From NCBI GenBank assembly GCA_016882415.1, contig VGQL01000002.1, forward strand, positions 1 to 52,079: a stretch of 52,079 nucleotides of DNA, given 5' to 3'. This DNA is from Cyanobacteria bacterium M_DeepCast_200m_mx_001. Its GTDB lineage: Bacteria > Cyanobacteriota > Cyanobacteriia > PCC-6307 > Cyanobiaceae. Below the pieces are notes generated by a model that was not told where the DNA came from, did not search any database, and saw only the letters and a program-made list of their open reading frames with translations. Position 1 is the first letter of the stretch. Every line of letters begins with the position of its first letter. A program made the position numbers and the translations under genes. Below are positions 28,219 to 35,602 of this stretch, piece by piece.

Positions 28219-28515
28219 TCAGTTTTGGGGGGTGAGACCCTCGAGCTGCCGGCGCACATCGTCGATGGCCTGGTTCAGCTGTTGCACCTTGTCCTGCAAT
28301 TCGATCTCCCGGCCTGGCCGCAGTCCGTCGTGCTGCAGATCCAGGGCCCCATCGTCGGGGCCGGAAAGGCGGCTGAGGCGCAGGTTGCGCTCCTGGCGGC
28401 TGCGCTGCTGGCGCCGTTCCGCTTCCGACAGCAGCCACCAGGCCAGGCCGGCGGCGCCGATCACCGCGCCGGCCACCAGGGTGCCGAGGGATCCGGAGCC
28501 GCTGTCTCGTGCCAT
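28219..28515 (-). CDS. Small membrane-anchored hypothetical protein
   Basis: A 98-residue protein starting at ATG 28515. A Gly-rich hydrophobic segment ([20 protein letters not shown], residues about 10-29) forms one membrane anchor. A basic stretch ([20 protein letters not shown]) and a C-terminal coiled coil ([24 protein letters not shown]) follow. No known domain is recognised. It lies between ilvD and the upp-like gene on the same strand. Confidence 0.7.
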   Translation of the reverse strand: MARDSGSGSLGTLVAGAVIGAAGLAWWLLSEAERRQQRSRQERNLRLSRLSGPDDGALDLQHDGLRPGREIELQDKVQQLNQAIDDVRRQLEGLTPQN

Positions 28516-28545
28516 CGCTGTGGGGGTCGGGCCTGTGCTGTCGCC

Positions 28546-29214
28546 TCAGCCTACGAAGCCTGAGCCGCTCAGGCCACACAGACGGTCCCCGGGATCCCCC
28601 AGACCCGGCAGGATCCGCTGCTCCGGGTCCAGCTCCGCATCAATGCAGCCGGTGTAGAGGGTCAGGTCGCCGTAGCGCTCCCCCAGGCGCTTCAGCCCCG
28701 GGCTGGAGGCCACGCAGGTGATCACCCGGACCCGCACCCCCTGCACCCCGCGGCGTTCCAACTGCTCCAGCACATGCAACAGGCGGGAGCCGGTGGCCAC
28801 CTGGGGGGCGAACACCAGCACCCCGGCCCGGTCGGGGATGCTGCCGGGCAGGCCGTTGAAGGGGCTGCTCACGGTTCCCGTGGCGGTTTGCTCCAGGGCC
28901 ATCGGCGCCAGGGCGGCATGGGGTAACACCGAGCGGGCCCCCTCCCACAACCCCAGGCCCCCACGGAGCAGGGGCACCGCCAGCAGCGGCACCGAGGCAT
29001 CCACCACCGTGCCCTCGGTGGGGGCGAGTGGGGTCTGCACGGCCACCCGTTGGTAGGGGATCCAGTCGCGCAGGGCCTCGTACGTGAGCCAGCGCCCCAG
29101 TTCGGCCATGGCGGTGCCAAAGAGGGCGGATGGGGTGTCCTGATCGCGCAGCAGGGTGAGCCAGTGGCCAATCAGGGGATGGGGTGGCACCACCACGCGC
29201 AGGGCTTTGCTCAT
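28546..29214 (-). CDS. upp: Uracil phosphoribosyltransferase-like protein
   Basis: UPRT salvages uracil to UMP with PRPP. From ATG 29214 it has 222 residues. Family features are VVVPPHPLIGHWLTLLRD at the N-terminus, AELGRWLTYEALRDW, VPLLRGGLGLWEGARSVLPHA and the uracil-binding C-terminus ILPGLGDPGDRLCG. The PRPP loop, usually DPMLATGGSA, here reads APQVATGSRLLHV, lacking the acidic residue and the second Gly of the pair. That makes catalytic activity less certain. An alternative view is a diverged regulator or an inactive paralogue. Confidence 0.8.
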   Translation of the reverse strand: MSKALRVVVPPHPLIGHWLTLLRDQDTPSALFGTAMAELGRWLTYEALRDWIPYQRVAVQTPLAPTEGTVVDASVPLLAVPLLRGGLGLWEGARSVLPHAALAPMALEQTATGTVSSPFNGLPGSIPDRAGVLVFAPQVATGSRLLHVLEQLERRGVQGVRVRVITCVASSPGLKRLGERYGDLTLYTGCIDAELDPEQRILPGLGDPGDRLCGLSGSGFVG

Positions 29215-29270
29215 CGGTCGCGCTGGGGCCGCCGCCTGCAATAACTTGAGCGCCCCAAGCTAGTGGTGCC

Positions 29271-29822
29271 GTGGAACCCTTCCCCCTGCCGCGAAGGCTG
29301 CTGAGCGGCCTCGCCCGTGGCGGATGTGCCCTGGCGTCACTGCTGCTGCCGTTGCTGCTGCCTCTGCTGCTGCTGGCCTGGGCGCCGCTGCCGGTGGAGG
29401 CGATCACCGCACCGGAATTGCGCGGCGGGCGCAGCCTGCAGGATCTGCAACCCGACATGCACGGCCGCAATCTGCAGCAACAGGAATTTCTCAAGGCCTC
29501 CCTGGAGGGGTTCGACCTCAGCGACACGGATCTGCGCGGGGCCGTGTTCAACACCGCCAACCTTCAAAACGCCAACCTGCGCGGCGCTGATCTCGAGGAT
29601 GCCGTGGCCTTCGCCAGCCGCTTCGATGGTGCCGACCTCAGCGGCGCCGTGCTGCGCAACGCCATGTTGATGAACAGCAAGTTCACCGCCGCGCTGATCG
29701 AGGGGGCGGATTTCACCGACGCGGTGCTGGATCTACCCCAGCAGAAGGCCCTCTGCGGCCGCGCCTCCGGCACCAACCCCCGCACCGGGGTGGACACCCG
29801 TGACAGCCTCGCCTGCCGTTAG
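29271..29822 (+). CDS. Exported pentapeptide-repeat protein
   Basis: The 183-residue protein begins at GTG 29271 with a long hydrophobic signal sequence (ALASLLLPLLLPLLLLAWAPLPVEA, residues about 20-44), so it is exported, probably to the thylakoid lumen. Two runs of A(D/N)LXX pentapeptides follow: FDLSDTDLRGAVFNTANLQN with ANLRGADLEDA, then ADLSGAVLRNAML. They form a right-handed beta-helix. The C-terminus carries two Cys (ALCGRASGTN and the terminal SLACR) that could form a disulfide. Cyanobacterial lumenal homologues exist, but no function is assigned. Its stop lies about 25 bases before the cobalamin riboswitch. Confidence 0.85.
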   Translation: MEPFPLPRRLLSGLARGGCALASLLLPLLLPLLLLAWAPLPVEAITAPELRGGRSLQDLQPDMHGRNLQQQEFLKASLEGFDLSDTDLRGAVFNTANLQNANLRGADLEDAVAFASRFDGADLSGAVLRNAMLMNSKFTAALIEGADFTDAVLDLPQQKALCGRASGTNPRTGVDTRDSLACR

Positions 29823-29846
29823 GGCGGCTCCGGTGGGGACGGCCTA

Positions 29847-29980
29847 CATTGCAGGTGTCCGGTTCCCCGGGGGATCAGCCCAGGGAGGTAACGGGGAAAG
29901 TCCGGTGGAAAACCGGCGCTGTCCCGCAGCTGTGAAGGGTGGTTCGCCTTCGGCGACAGCCCCAGCCAGAACGCCCGCCG
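29847..29980 (+). ncRNA. Cobalamin (B12) riboswitch
   Basis: The conserved core is directly readable: GGGGAAAGTCCGGTGGAAAA (29893-29912), then CGCTGTCCCGCAGCTGTGAA (29917-29936), a variant of the B12 box, followed by AGCCAGAACGCCCGCC closing the core. It lies 47 bases before the hupE ATG, so the expression platform must involve the hupE translation start or a short stem in between. Translational control is the likelier mode (inference). Families under this switch usually import cobalt or corrinoids or make B12. Confidence 0.93.
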
Positions 29981-30026
29981 GCGCTGACCAAACCCTTCAA
30001 TCCCCTGGCGCGGACCAGGCCTCCGG

Positions 30027-30632
30027 ATGACCCAACGCCCCACCTGGCTGCTGCCCGTCAGCGCCGCCGGCCTGCTGCTGCTCTCCGCGGCTCCGGCATC
30101 CGCCCACCACCTGATGGAGTTGTTCCATCAGCAGCAACCCACCCCCCTGGCGGGGCTGCTCAGTGGCCTGGGCCACCCCCTGCTGGGTCCGGACCACCTG
30201 CTCTTCCTGCTGGCCCTGGCCCTGGTGGGTCTGCAGCGCTCCAGCCGTTGGATGCTGGGTCTGTTGGCTGTTGGATTGCTGGGCACCCTCCTGGGCCTGC
30301 TCACCCCCCAGCTGCCCGCCGCCGAGCTGTTGGTGGCCCTCACCCTCGTGGTGGAGGGGCTGGTGGTGATCGGCCGGCTGCCCGCCCCCCTGTTGGTGCC
30401 CTGCTTCGCCCTCCACGGCTACGTGTTGAGCGCCGCCGTGGTGGGTTGGGACACCGGTTCGGTCGGTGCCTATCTGGTGGGTCTGTTGCTGAGCCAGGGG
30501 GCCCTGCTGCTGCTCTCCCTGGGGCTGTTGCGTCGCACCGCCGCCGCCCTGGCCCCCACGACCCGCACCCTGTTGGCCGGAGGCCTGATGGGCATCGGCG
30601 CGGCCTTCGGCTGGTCGTTGCTCGTTCCCTAG
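30027..30632 (+). CDS. hupE: HupE/UreJ-family cobalt (or nickel) transporter
   Basis: A 201-residue membrane protein with a cleavable signal (LLPVSAAGLLLLSAAPASA) followed by HHLMELF. The family motif HPxxGxDH appears as HPLLGPDHLLFLLALALVGL near residue 50. About six membrane helices follow. HupE proteins are secondary metal carriers for Ni2+ or Co2+. Placement right behind a cobalamin riboswitch points to cobalt uptake for B12 rather than nickel for hydrogenase or urease, and no such genes are nearby. It is followed 13 bases later by a CobW-type GTPase. Confidence 0.9.
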   Translation: MTQRPTWLLPVSAAGLLLLSAAPASAHHLMELFHQQQPTPLAGLLSGLGHPLLGPDHLLFLLALALVGLQRSSRWMLGLLAVGLLGTLLGLLTPQLPAAELLVALTLVVEGLVVIGRLPAPLLVPCFALHGYVLSAAVVGWDTGSVGAYLVGLLLSQGALLLLSLGLLRRTAAALAPTTRTLLAGGLMGIGAAFGWSLLVP

Positions 30633-30645
30633 ATCCCCGTCCCCC

Positions 30646-31728
30646 GTGACTCCCTTCTCCGCTGGCCGCGTGCCGGTCACCGTGGTGACCGGCTTCCTCG
30701 GTGCCGGCAAATCCACCCTGCTGCGTCAGCTGCTGATCAGCAGCGGCCTGCGCTTGGCCGTGCTGGTGAACGAATTCGGGGAGGTGGGCATTGACGGCGA
30801 GCTGATCCGCAGCTGCCGCGTCTGCCCCGAGGATTCCCCCGAGGACTCCCCAGCCCCCGTGGTGGAGCTGGCCAACGGCTGCCTCTGCTGCACCGTGCAG
30901 GACGAATTCCTGCCCACCATGCAGCTGCTGCTGGAGCGGGCCCATCAGCTCGACGGCATCGTGGTGGAGACCAGCGGTCTGGCCCTGCCCGTGCCCCTGG
31001 TGCAGGCGTTCCAGTGGCCCGAGATCCGCACCCGCACCCGGGTGACCGGCGTGGTGACCGTGGTGGATGGTGAAGCCCTCGCCCAGGGCAGTGTGGTCGG
31101 GGATCCTGCTGCCCTTGAGGCCCAACGGTTGGCGGACCCCAGCCTGGACCATCTCAATGACCTGGAATCCCTCTTCGCCGACCAACTGGAGGCGGCGGAT
31201 CTGGTGTTGCTGAGCCGGGCTGATCGGCTGGAGATGTCGGTGCTGGAGAGCCTCAAGTCACGGCTCGCCGACCAGTTGCGGCCGGGGGTGGCGGTGCTGC
31301 CGATGGAACGGGGCCAGGTGCCCGCTGCCCTGCTGTTCGGTCTGGAGCGCCCCGATGGCGATCACCACCCGGGCCACCACGAACACGATCACGACGACCA
31401 TCACCACCACCATGACCACACCCATGTGGCGATGCAGTCGGCGGTGCTGCACTGGCCCGGCCCCCTGCAGCGCGAGGCGCTGGAGCGGTTGCTCCCCCAG
31501 TTGATCCAGGACCACCAGCTCCTGCGCCTGAAGGGTCGGGCCTGGTTGCCGGGCAAGCCCCACCCCCTGCAGATTCAGGCGGTGGGCCCCCGACTCGAGT
31601 GCTGGTTTGATCCGGTGACCCGCGCTGACGGCGACCCTGACCAGGGGCTGCAGTTGGTGGCCCTGGGGCTGGATGTGCCGGCCCAGACCCTCCAGGAGCA
31701 ACTGCAGCAGGCCCTAATCCAGGGGTAG
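30646..31728 (+). CDS. cobW: CobW-type G3E GTPase, putative cobalt chaperone
   Basis: A 360-residue metallochaperone of the COG0523 family. Visible motifs are Walker A GFLGAGKSTLL (near residue 15), LVNEFGEVGIDGE, the metal-binding CxCC in ANGCLCCTVQDEF, and VETSGLALP. The guanine-specificity motif is probably at LSRADRL. Residues about 239-260 (31360-31425) hold 13 His in 22, a metal-storage loop between the GTPase and CobW-C domains. GTG 30646 starts 13 bases after hupE, so the pair is one transcription unit under the B12 riboswitch. That context favours cobalt over zinc (inference). Confidence 0.92.
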   Translation: MTPFSAGRVPVTVVTGFLGAGKSTLLRQLLISSGLRLAVLVNEFGEVGIDGELIRSCRVCPEDSPEDSPAPVVELANGCLCCTVQDEFLPTMQLLLERAHQLDGIVVETSGLALPVPLVQAFQWPEIRTRTRVTGVVTVVDGEALAQGSVVGDPAALEAQRLADPSLDHLNDLESLFADQLEAADLVLLSRADRLEMSVLESLKSRLADQLRPGVAVLPMERGQVPAALLFGLERPDGDHHPGHHEHDHDDHHHHHDHTHVAMQSAVLHWPGPLQREALERLLPQLIQDHQLLRLKGRAWLPGKPHPLQIQAVGPRLECWFDPVTRADGDPDQGLQLVALGLDVPAQTLQEQLQQALIQG

Positions 31729-32127
31729 GTCCCCCTTGGCGCAGATCCCGTCCCAGCAGAGGGAACCAGGCTCCCGCCAGACGGGTTGCACGCTGCGGCG
31801 CACCCCGTTGCCCCCACTCACGGTGATGCTGCCGCGGCCATCACTGCGGAATTCGAGCCGCTTGGTCCCCACCTGCAACCACCAGTGCTCGCCGAACCGC
31901 TGGATCGTCATCGTGCAGGGGCTCCAGCCCCCCTCGCCGATGCGGCACTCCAACGGCACCGTGAGGGCCGCCTGGGCGCCGGCAGCCGCCCCTGGCACCA
32001 GCGGGGCCAGCAGCGCCAGGCAGGTTCCGAGGCGGACAACGGCGGGCAACGGTTCGCGAGATTGGGGGCTCTCTCCAAACTGACCAGAGCCGTGGCCGTC
32101 GTCAGCCGGCCTGCCAAGATTTAACAA
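31714..32127 (-). CDS. Small secreted hypothetical protein
   Basis: The frame is 137 codons from TTG 32127. A second in-frame TTG at 32049 lies closer to the signal peptide VVRLGTCLALLAPLVPGAAAGAQA and could be the real start, giving about 111 residues. The mature part has four Cys (LECRIGEGGWSPCTM and SLCWDGICAKGD), probably forming disulfides, and a beta-rich WWLQVGTKRLEFRSDGRGSITV. No known domain is recognised. It overlaps the 3' end of cobW by 15 bases (antisense) and is divergent from purS. Confidence 0.65.
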   Translation of the reverse strand: MLNLGRPADDGHGSGQFGESPQSREPLPAVVRLGTCLALLAPLVPGAAAGAQAALTVPLECRIGEGGWSPCTMTIQRFGEHWWLQVGTKRLEFRSDGRGSITVSGGNGVRRSVQPVWREPGSLCWDGICAKGDLPLD

Positions 32128-32143
32128 TCCTCGTGGAGCGCAG

Positions 32144-32413
32144 GTGCCCGTCTACTCCGCCCGTGTGCTGGTCTCGTTGCGGCCGTCGGTGCTCGACCCG
32201 GCGGGTGAGGCCACCCGCGCCGCCGCCGCCCGCCTCGGGGTCACGGGCGTCAGCACCCTGCGCATCGGCAAGGCGGTGGAGGTGGAGCTGGAGGCCCCCG
32301 ACGCCGCCGCAGCCCGGGCCCAGCTGGAACTGCTCAGCGACCGCCTGCTCGCCAACCCGGTGATTGAAAACTGGACCCTGGAACTCAAGGGTGACACCGC
32401 CGCGGGAGCCTGA
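32144..32413 (+). CDS. purS: Phosphoribosylformylglycinamidine synthase subunit PurS
   Basis: The small subunit of the three-part FGAM synthase of purine synthesis, bridging PurQ and PurL. The 89-residue protein has ARVLVSLRPSVLDPAGEATRAA, VSTLRIGKAVEVELEA and LLANPVIENWTLEL, all typical of PurS. The start is GTG 32144 and purQ follows 3 bases after the stop. PurL is not in the window. Confidence 0.95.
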   Translation: MPVYSARVLVSLRPSVLDPAGEATRAAAARLGVTGVSTLRIGKAVEVELEAPDAAAARAQLELLSDRLLANPVIENWTLELKGDTAAGA

Positions 32414-32416
32414 GCC

Positions 32417-33070
32417 ATGAGCCTCGGTGTGGTGGTGTTCCCCGGTTCCAATTGCGACCGGGACGTGCAGTGGGCCGCCCAGGGCTGCCTGGGGATTGAG
32501 ACCCGCTTCCTCTGGCATGAGGAGCGGGACCTCAGCGGCCTGGATGCCGTGGTGATCCCCGGCGGTTTCAGCTACGGCGATTACCTGCGCTGCGGTGCCA
32601 TTGCCCGGTTCGCCCCGGTGCTGCAGGAGGTGAAGGCCTTCGCAGAGCGCGGGGGCCGGGTGCTGGGCATTTGCAATGGTTTTCAGGTGCTCACCGAAAT
32701 GGGTCTGTTGCCCGGCGCCCTCACCCGCAACCAGAAGCTGCACTTCCTGTGTGAGCCGGCCGAGCTGGAGGTGCAGCCCGGCCGTTGTGCCTGGCTCCAG
32801 GGGTACAGCAGTGGCCAGCGGCTCAGCTTCCCCATCGCCCATGGTGAAGGCCGTTACCAGGCGGACCCTGAACTGCTGGAGCAGCTGCAGCAGAACGGCC
32901 AGGTGGTGCTGCGCTACACCCGCAACCCCAATGGCTCCGTGGGGGATGTGGCGGGGCTCAGCAACCCCCAGGGCAATGTGCTGGGTCTGATGCCCCACCC
33001 GGAACGGGCCTGTGATCCGGCCACCGGCGGTGTGGATGGTCGGGCTCTGCTGGCGAGTCTGCTGGGCTGA
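32417..33070 (+). CDS. purQ: Phosphoribosylformylglycinamidine synthase subunit PurQ
   Basis: The glutaminase subunit that releases ammonia for FGAM synthase. The 217-residue class I amidotransferase has [33 protein letters not shown], the nucleophile Cys in [10 protein letters not shown] near residue 88, and the catalytic His/Glu in [10 protein letters not shown] near the C-terminus. It starts at ATG 32417 directly behind purS. Confidence 0.97.
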   Translation: MSLGVVVFPGSNCDRDVQWAAQGCLGIETRFLWHEERDLSGLDAVVIPGGFSYGDYLRCGAIARFAPVLQEVKAFAERGGRVLGICNGFQVLTEMGLLPGALTRNQKLHFLCEPAELEVQPGRCAWLQGYSSGQRLSFPIAHGEGRYQADPELLEQLQQNGQVVLRYTRNPNGSVGDVAGLSNPQGNVLGLMPHPERACDPATGGVDGRALLASLLG

Positions 33071-33124
33071 GGGGGCAACTCCCTTCCGGACGGGCCAACG
33101 CCTGGCCTGCCAGGCCAATAAAAA

Positions 33125-33144
33125 AGGGGCCCCTGGGGGCCCCT
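33125..33144 (-). terminator. Terminator of the peroxiredoxin gene (facing purQ)
   Basis: AGGGGCCCC (33125-33133) is complementary to GGGGCCCCT (33136-33144). On the minus strand the stem is followed by TTTTTTATTGG, a good U-tract. On the plus strand the tract is missing, so termination of purQ is less efficient, although the hairpin is shared. Confidence 0.8.
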
Positions 33145-33162
33145 GGGCGGCGATCAACGCGC

Positions 33163-33753
33163 TCAGTTGACGGCGGCGAAGAACTCCTTGCTCTTCACGG
33201 GATCGGGATTCATGGTCTTTTCGCCGGGGGTCCAGTTGGCGGGGCAGACCTCGTCGGGGTGGTTGCGGATGTGCTGGAAGGCCTGCAGCAAGCGCAGGGT
33301 TTCGTCCACGCTGCGACCGACGGGCAGGTTGTTGATGGTGGATTGCATGATCACGCCATCGGGATCAATGATGAACAGGCCGCGCAGGGCCACGCCGGCG
33401 TCCTCATCGAGCACCTCGTAGGCCCGGGCGATGTCCTTCTTGAGGTCGGCCACCAGGGGGTAGGCGATATCGCCCAGTCCGCCATTCTTGCGGTCGGTCT
33501 GCACCCAGGCCAGGTGGGAGAACTGGCTGTCGACGGACACGCCCAGCACCTCACAGTTGCGGCTGGAGAAGTCGCTGTAGCGATCCGAGAAGGCGGTGAT
33601 CTCCGTGGGGCAGACGAAGGTGAAGTCCAGCGGGTAGAAGAACAGCACCACGTACTTGCCGCGGTAGGAGGAGAGGGTCACCTCCTTGAATTCCTGGTCC
33701 ACCACAGCGGTGGCGGTGAAATCCGGAGCTTGCAGACCGACGAGCCTGGACAT
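33163..33753 (-). CDS. 2-Cys peroxiredoxin
   Basis: A thioredoxin-dependent peroxidase that reduces H2O2 and organic peroxides. The 196-residue protein has the peroxidatic Cys in [17 protein letters not shown] near residue 48 and the resolving Cys in [13 protein letters not shown] near the C-terminus, so it is a typical 2-Cys Prx. The sequence ends [10 protein letters not shown] without the YF tail linked to over-oxidation sensitivity. The upstream side holds the inverted repeat GATAGC-N10-GCTATC at 33866-33887. The order peroxiredoxin-palindrome-small gene suggests control from the shared divergent region (inference). Confidence 0.96.
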   Translation of the reverse strand: MSRLVGLQAPDFTATAVVDQEFKEVTLSSYRGKYVVLFFYPLDFTFVCPTEITAFSDRYSDFSSRNCEVLGVSVDSQFSHLAWVQTDRKNGGLGDIAYPLVADLKKDIARAYEVLDEDAGVALRGLFIIDPDGVIMQSTINNLPVGRSVDETLRLLQAFQHIRNHPDEVCPANWTPGEKTMNPDPVKSKEFFAAVN

Positions 33754-33865
33754 AGTCGCTGAAGAGGGTGATCAGGCGGCTTGGTGCGGTTCGGGCCGAT
33801 TCAGGGGACAACCCTTGTGCAGGGGAACATCCGCCTTGAACAAGGCGTACTCGATCCGACTACCA

Positions 33866-33887
33866 GATAGCACGGGTACAAGCTATC
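33866..33887. promoter_or_regulatory. Inverted repeat in the divergent promoter region of the peroxiredoxin gene
   Basis: GATAGC (33866-33871) and GCTATC (33882-33887) are perfect 6-base arms around a 10-base centre, with arm centres 16 bases apart. It lies about 110 bases before the peroxiredoxin ATG and 60 bases before the opposite small gene. It looks like a dimeric regulator site, but chance cannot be excluded. Confidence 0.4.
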
Positions 33888-33946
33888 ACGCTTCGACAGC
33901 GGTCGGTCGCCATAGGCTTATGGAACTAAAGAAGCGACCACCGCCG

Positions 33947-34255
33947 ATGTCCTGGGACCCGTCCCTGCTGCGCAAATACAACATCACCAGCCACTTTCGC
34001 CTGCTCAACCAGGTGCGCAGTGAGCTGCGGGAACAGCCCATCCAGCGTCCCCTCTCCGGTACCCGGCCCGAACCCTCCTCCCGCCGTGGTGGCGCCAGCC
34101 GTTCCGCGGAGGCCGGCGGCCGCCGCCGCTCGAGCTCCGGCCGCGCAGCCTCCGCCCCCCCAGCCCCTGTTTCCCAGGCCCCATCGCCGGAGAGCAGCTT
34201 CGATCCGATCGTGCTGGTACCGGTGATCACCGACGCCTTTGAGGCCCATTCCTGA
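33947..34255 (+). CDS. Conserved hypothetical protein (MSWDP family), about 102 residues
   Basis: The N-terminal 30 residues (MSWDPSLLRKYNITSHFRLL and NQVRSELREQ) look well conserved and helical. I recall close relatives in marine Synechococcus and Prochlorococcus. The middle is a low-complexity, Arg/Ser/Pro/Ala-rich region (GGRRRSSSGRAA), probably disordered. The C-terminus ends in a hydrophobic FDPIVLVPVITDAFEAHS. ATG 33920 (MELKKRPPP) is an upstream alternative, but the TAGGCT hexamer at 33913-33918 would leave no leader for it. Function unknown. Confidence 0.7.
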   Translation: MSWDPSLLRKYNITSHFRLLNQVRSELREQPIQRPLSGTRPEPSSRRGGASRSAEAGGRRRSSSGRAASAPPAPVSQAPSPESSFDPIVLVPVITDAFEAHS

Positions 34256-34287
34256 GGGGTCGCAGCGCAGGTCCTATGACAACAAAA

Positions 34288-34307
34288 AGCCCCGCCGAGG
34301 CGGGGCT
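34288..34307 (-). terminator. Rho-independent terminator after tRNA-Met
   Basis: AGCCCCGCC (34288-34296) pairs perfectly with GGCGGGGCT (34299-34307). On the minus strand the stem runs into TTTTTGTTG. It sits 16 bases past the 3' end of the tRNA and may also stop transcripts of the small gene on the plus strand. Confidence 0.85.
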
Positions 34308-34322
34308 GATGGAAACACACGA

Positions 34323-34396
34323 TGGCTCGGGGGAGACTTGAACTCCCGACCTTGGGGTTATGAATCCCACGCTCTAACCAGCTGAGCTACCGAGCC
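34323..34396 (-). tRNA. tRNA-Met (CAT), elongator type
   Basis: On the minus strand the 74-base cloverleaf begins GGCTCGGTAGCTCAGCTGG and ends with acceptor CCGAGCC plus discriminator A. The D-loop GGTTAGAGC, the anticodon loop TTCATAA with anticodon CAT, and the T-arm GGGAGTTCAAGTCTCCC are all readable. The acceptor begins with a normal G-C pair, unlike the mispaired initiator tRNA. An Ile tRNA with a lysidine-modified CAT anticodon is the only alternative. CCA is not encoded. Confidence 0.93.
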
Positions 34397-34407
34397 GCGG
34401 TGAAGCC

Positions 34408-34413
34408 ATTGTA
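34408..34413 (-). promoter_or_regulatory. Candidate -10 TACAAT of tRNA-Met
   Basis: On the minus strand CTCTACAATGG lies 11 bases before the tRNA 5' end. The same CTACAAT string precedes rpe. No good -35 is visible. Confidence 0.5.
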
Positions 34414-34432
34414 GAGGACGGTGCCAGCGGCC

Positions 34433-35470
34433 TCAGGCCCGTGGTGGCAGGAACTGCAGCGGGTTCATGGCGCCGCGGCCCGGGGGCAGAATCTCGAAAT
34501 GCAGGTGTGGGCCGGTGCTGCGGCCGGTGCTGCCCATCAGCGAAATCACGCTGCCCTGGTTCACCTGGTCGCCGGGGCGCACCAGGATGCGGCTGTTGTG
34601 GGCATAGCGGGTGAGGGAGCCGTCGCTGTGCTGCACCTCCACCAGATAGCCGTAACCGCCGTCATTCCAGCCGGCGGAGACCACCTGGCCGGAGCGGGCC
34701 GCCAGGATCGGTGTACCCACGTTGTTGGCGATGTCGATGCCCTTGTGCATCCGCCCCCAACGCCAGCCGTAGCCGGAGGAGAACACCCCCTGGGTGGGCC
34801 AGATCCAGCCGGTGTCGGCGAAGGGCTGACCGCCCCCGAAGCCGGTGCCATCACCCAGGCCGAAATCGGGGCTGTCGGGCCAGCTGAGTCCGCCGGAACC
34901 CACCGGTTTGAGGCCCAGCAACAGGCGGCTGCGGCCAGGGGAAGACTGGGCCAGGCGAATCTGGGTGCCGACCACCAGCCGGGCGGCGCGCAGACCGGGA
35001 TTGAGCTGCAGCAGCTCGCTGATGCTGAGGTTGTAGCGCTGGGCGATCTTGATCAGGCTGTCACCGAACCGCACCCGGGCCGGTTCCTGGGGTTCGGGCG
35101 GCGCCGCCAGGGGCGGGGTGCGCCGCAGTTCACTGGTGTCAATCTCGGCCAGTTGCTTGGCCTGTTTGATCGACAGGCTCGGCAGCACCAGCCAGTCGCC
35201 GCTGCTGAAGCGGTGATCCTCATCAACCTCGTTCAGCCGGGCCAGCTTGCTTTCATCCTGGGCGAGCTGGGAGGCCAGATCCTCGAGGCTGATGCTCTGG
35301 CGCACTTTCACCCACAGCCGATCAGTCGCCGCCGGCAGGGCGGCGATCCACCCATCCGTAGGCAGTGCGACCGGACGGGAATCAGCCAGGGAAGGAATGA
35401 CCGCCGTGCCGGCGACCGCAAGGGCCGCTGTGCTGGCGAGGGTGGTCAGTCCAAAATGGACAGGCTTCAT
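34433..35470 (-). CDS. LysM and M23 peptidoglycan peptidase
   Basis: A cell-wall endopeptidase or septation activator. From ATG 35470 it has 345 residues: a signal peptide (VHFGLTTLASTAALAVAGTA), a first LysM-like region (VKVRQSISLEDLASQLAQDE), a second LysM (VRFGDSLIKIAQRYNLSISE), a Pro/Gly linker, and an M23 domain. The M23 motifs are GWRWGRMHKGIDIANNVGTPI with the zinc His and Asp, YAHNSRIL, and GPHLHFEIL with H-x-H. All LytM zinc ligands appear intact, so it is probably catalytic and not a NlpD/EnvC-type pseudoenzyme. Confidence 0.92.
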   Translation of the reverse strand: MKPVHFGLTTLASTAALAVAGTAVIPSLADSRPVALPTDGWIAALPAATDRLWVKVRQSISLEDLASQLAQDESKLARLNEVDEDHRFSSGDWLVLPSLSIKQAKQLAEIDTSELRRTPPLAAPPEPQEPARVRFGDSLIKIAQRYNLSISELLQLNPGLRAARLVVGTQIRLAQSSPGRSRLLLGLKPVGSGGLSWPDSPDFGLGDGTGFGGGQPFADTGWIWPTQGVFSSGYGWRWGRMHKGIDIANNVGTPILAARSGQVVSAGWNDGGYGYLVEVQHSDGSLTRYAHNSRILVRPGDQVNQGSVISLMGSTGRSTGPHLHFEILPPGRGAMNPLQFLPPRA

Positions 35471-35527
35471 GCAGTTTGGCCAGAGGTCAAAACCCGGTGG
35501 AGAAGCCAACATCCCCGAGTCGACACG

Positions 35528-35556
35528 AAAGTAACGGCCTGAACACTGCCTGGCAA
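35528..35556 (-). promoter_or_regulatory. Candidate promoter of the M23 peptidase gene
   Basis: On the minus strand TTGCCA (35556-35551) and TACTTT (35533-35528) are separated by 17 bases. The predicted start near 35520 leaves a leader of about 50 bases. The -35 matches consensus in 4 of 6 positions and the -10 is weaker. Confidence 0.35.
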
Positions 35557-35602
35557 GTTGCCGTGGTCACTCTTTCGATTGACCAAAGGAAAAGATCCTG
35601 TG

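Noticed and set aside
34323-34396. Initiator tRNA-fMet
   Set aside because: The acceptor stem starts with a G-C pair and lacks the initiator's 1-72 mismatch, so elongator Met is the better call.
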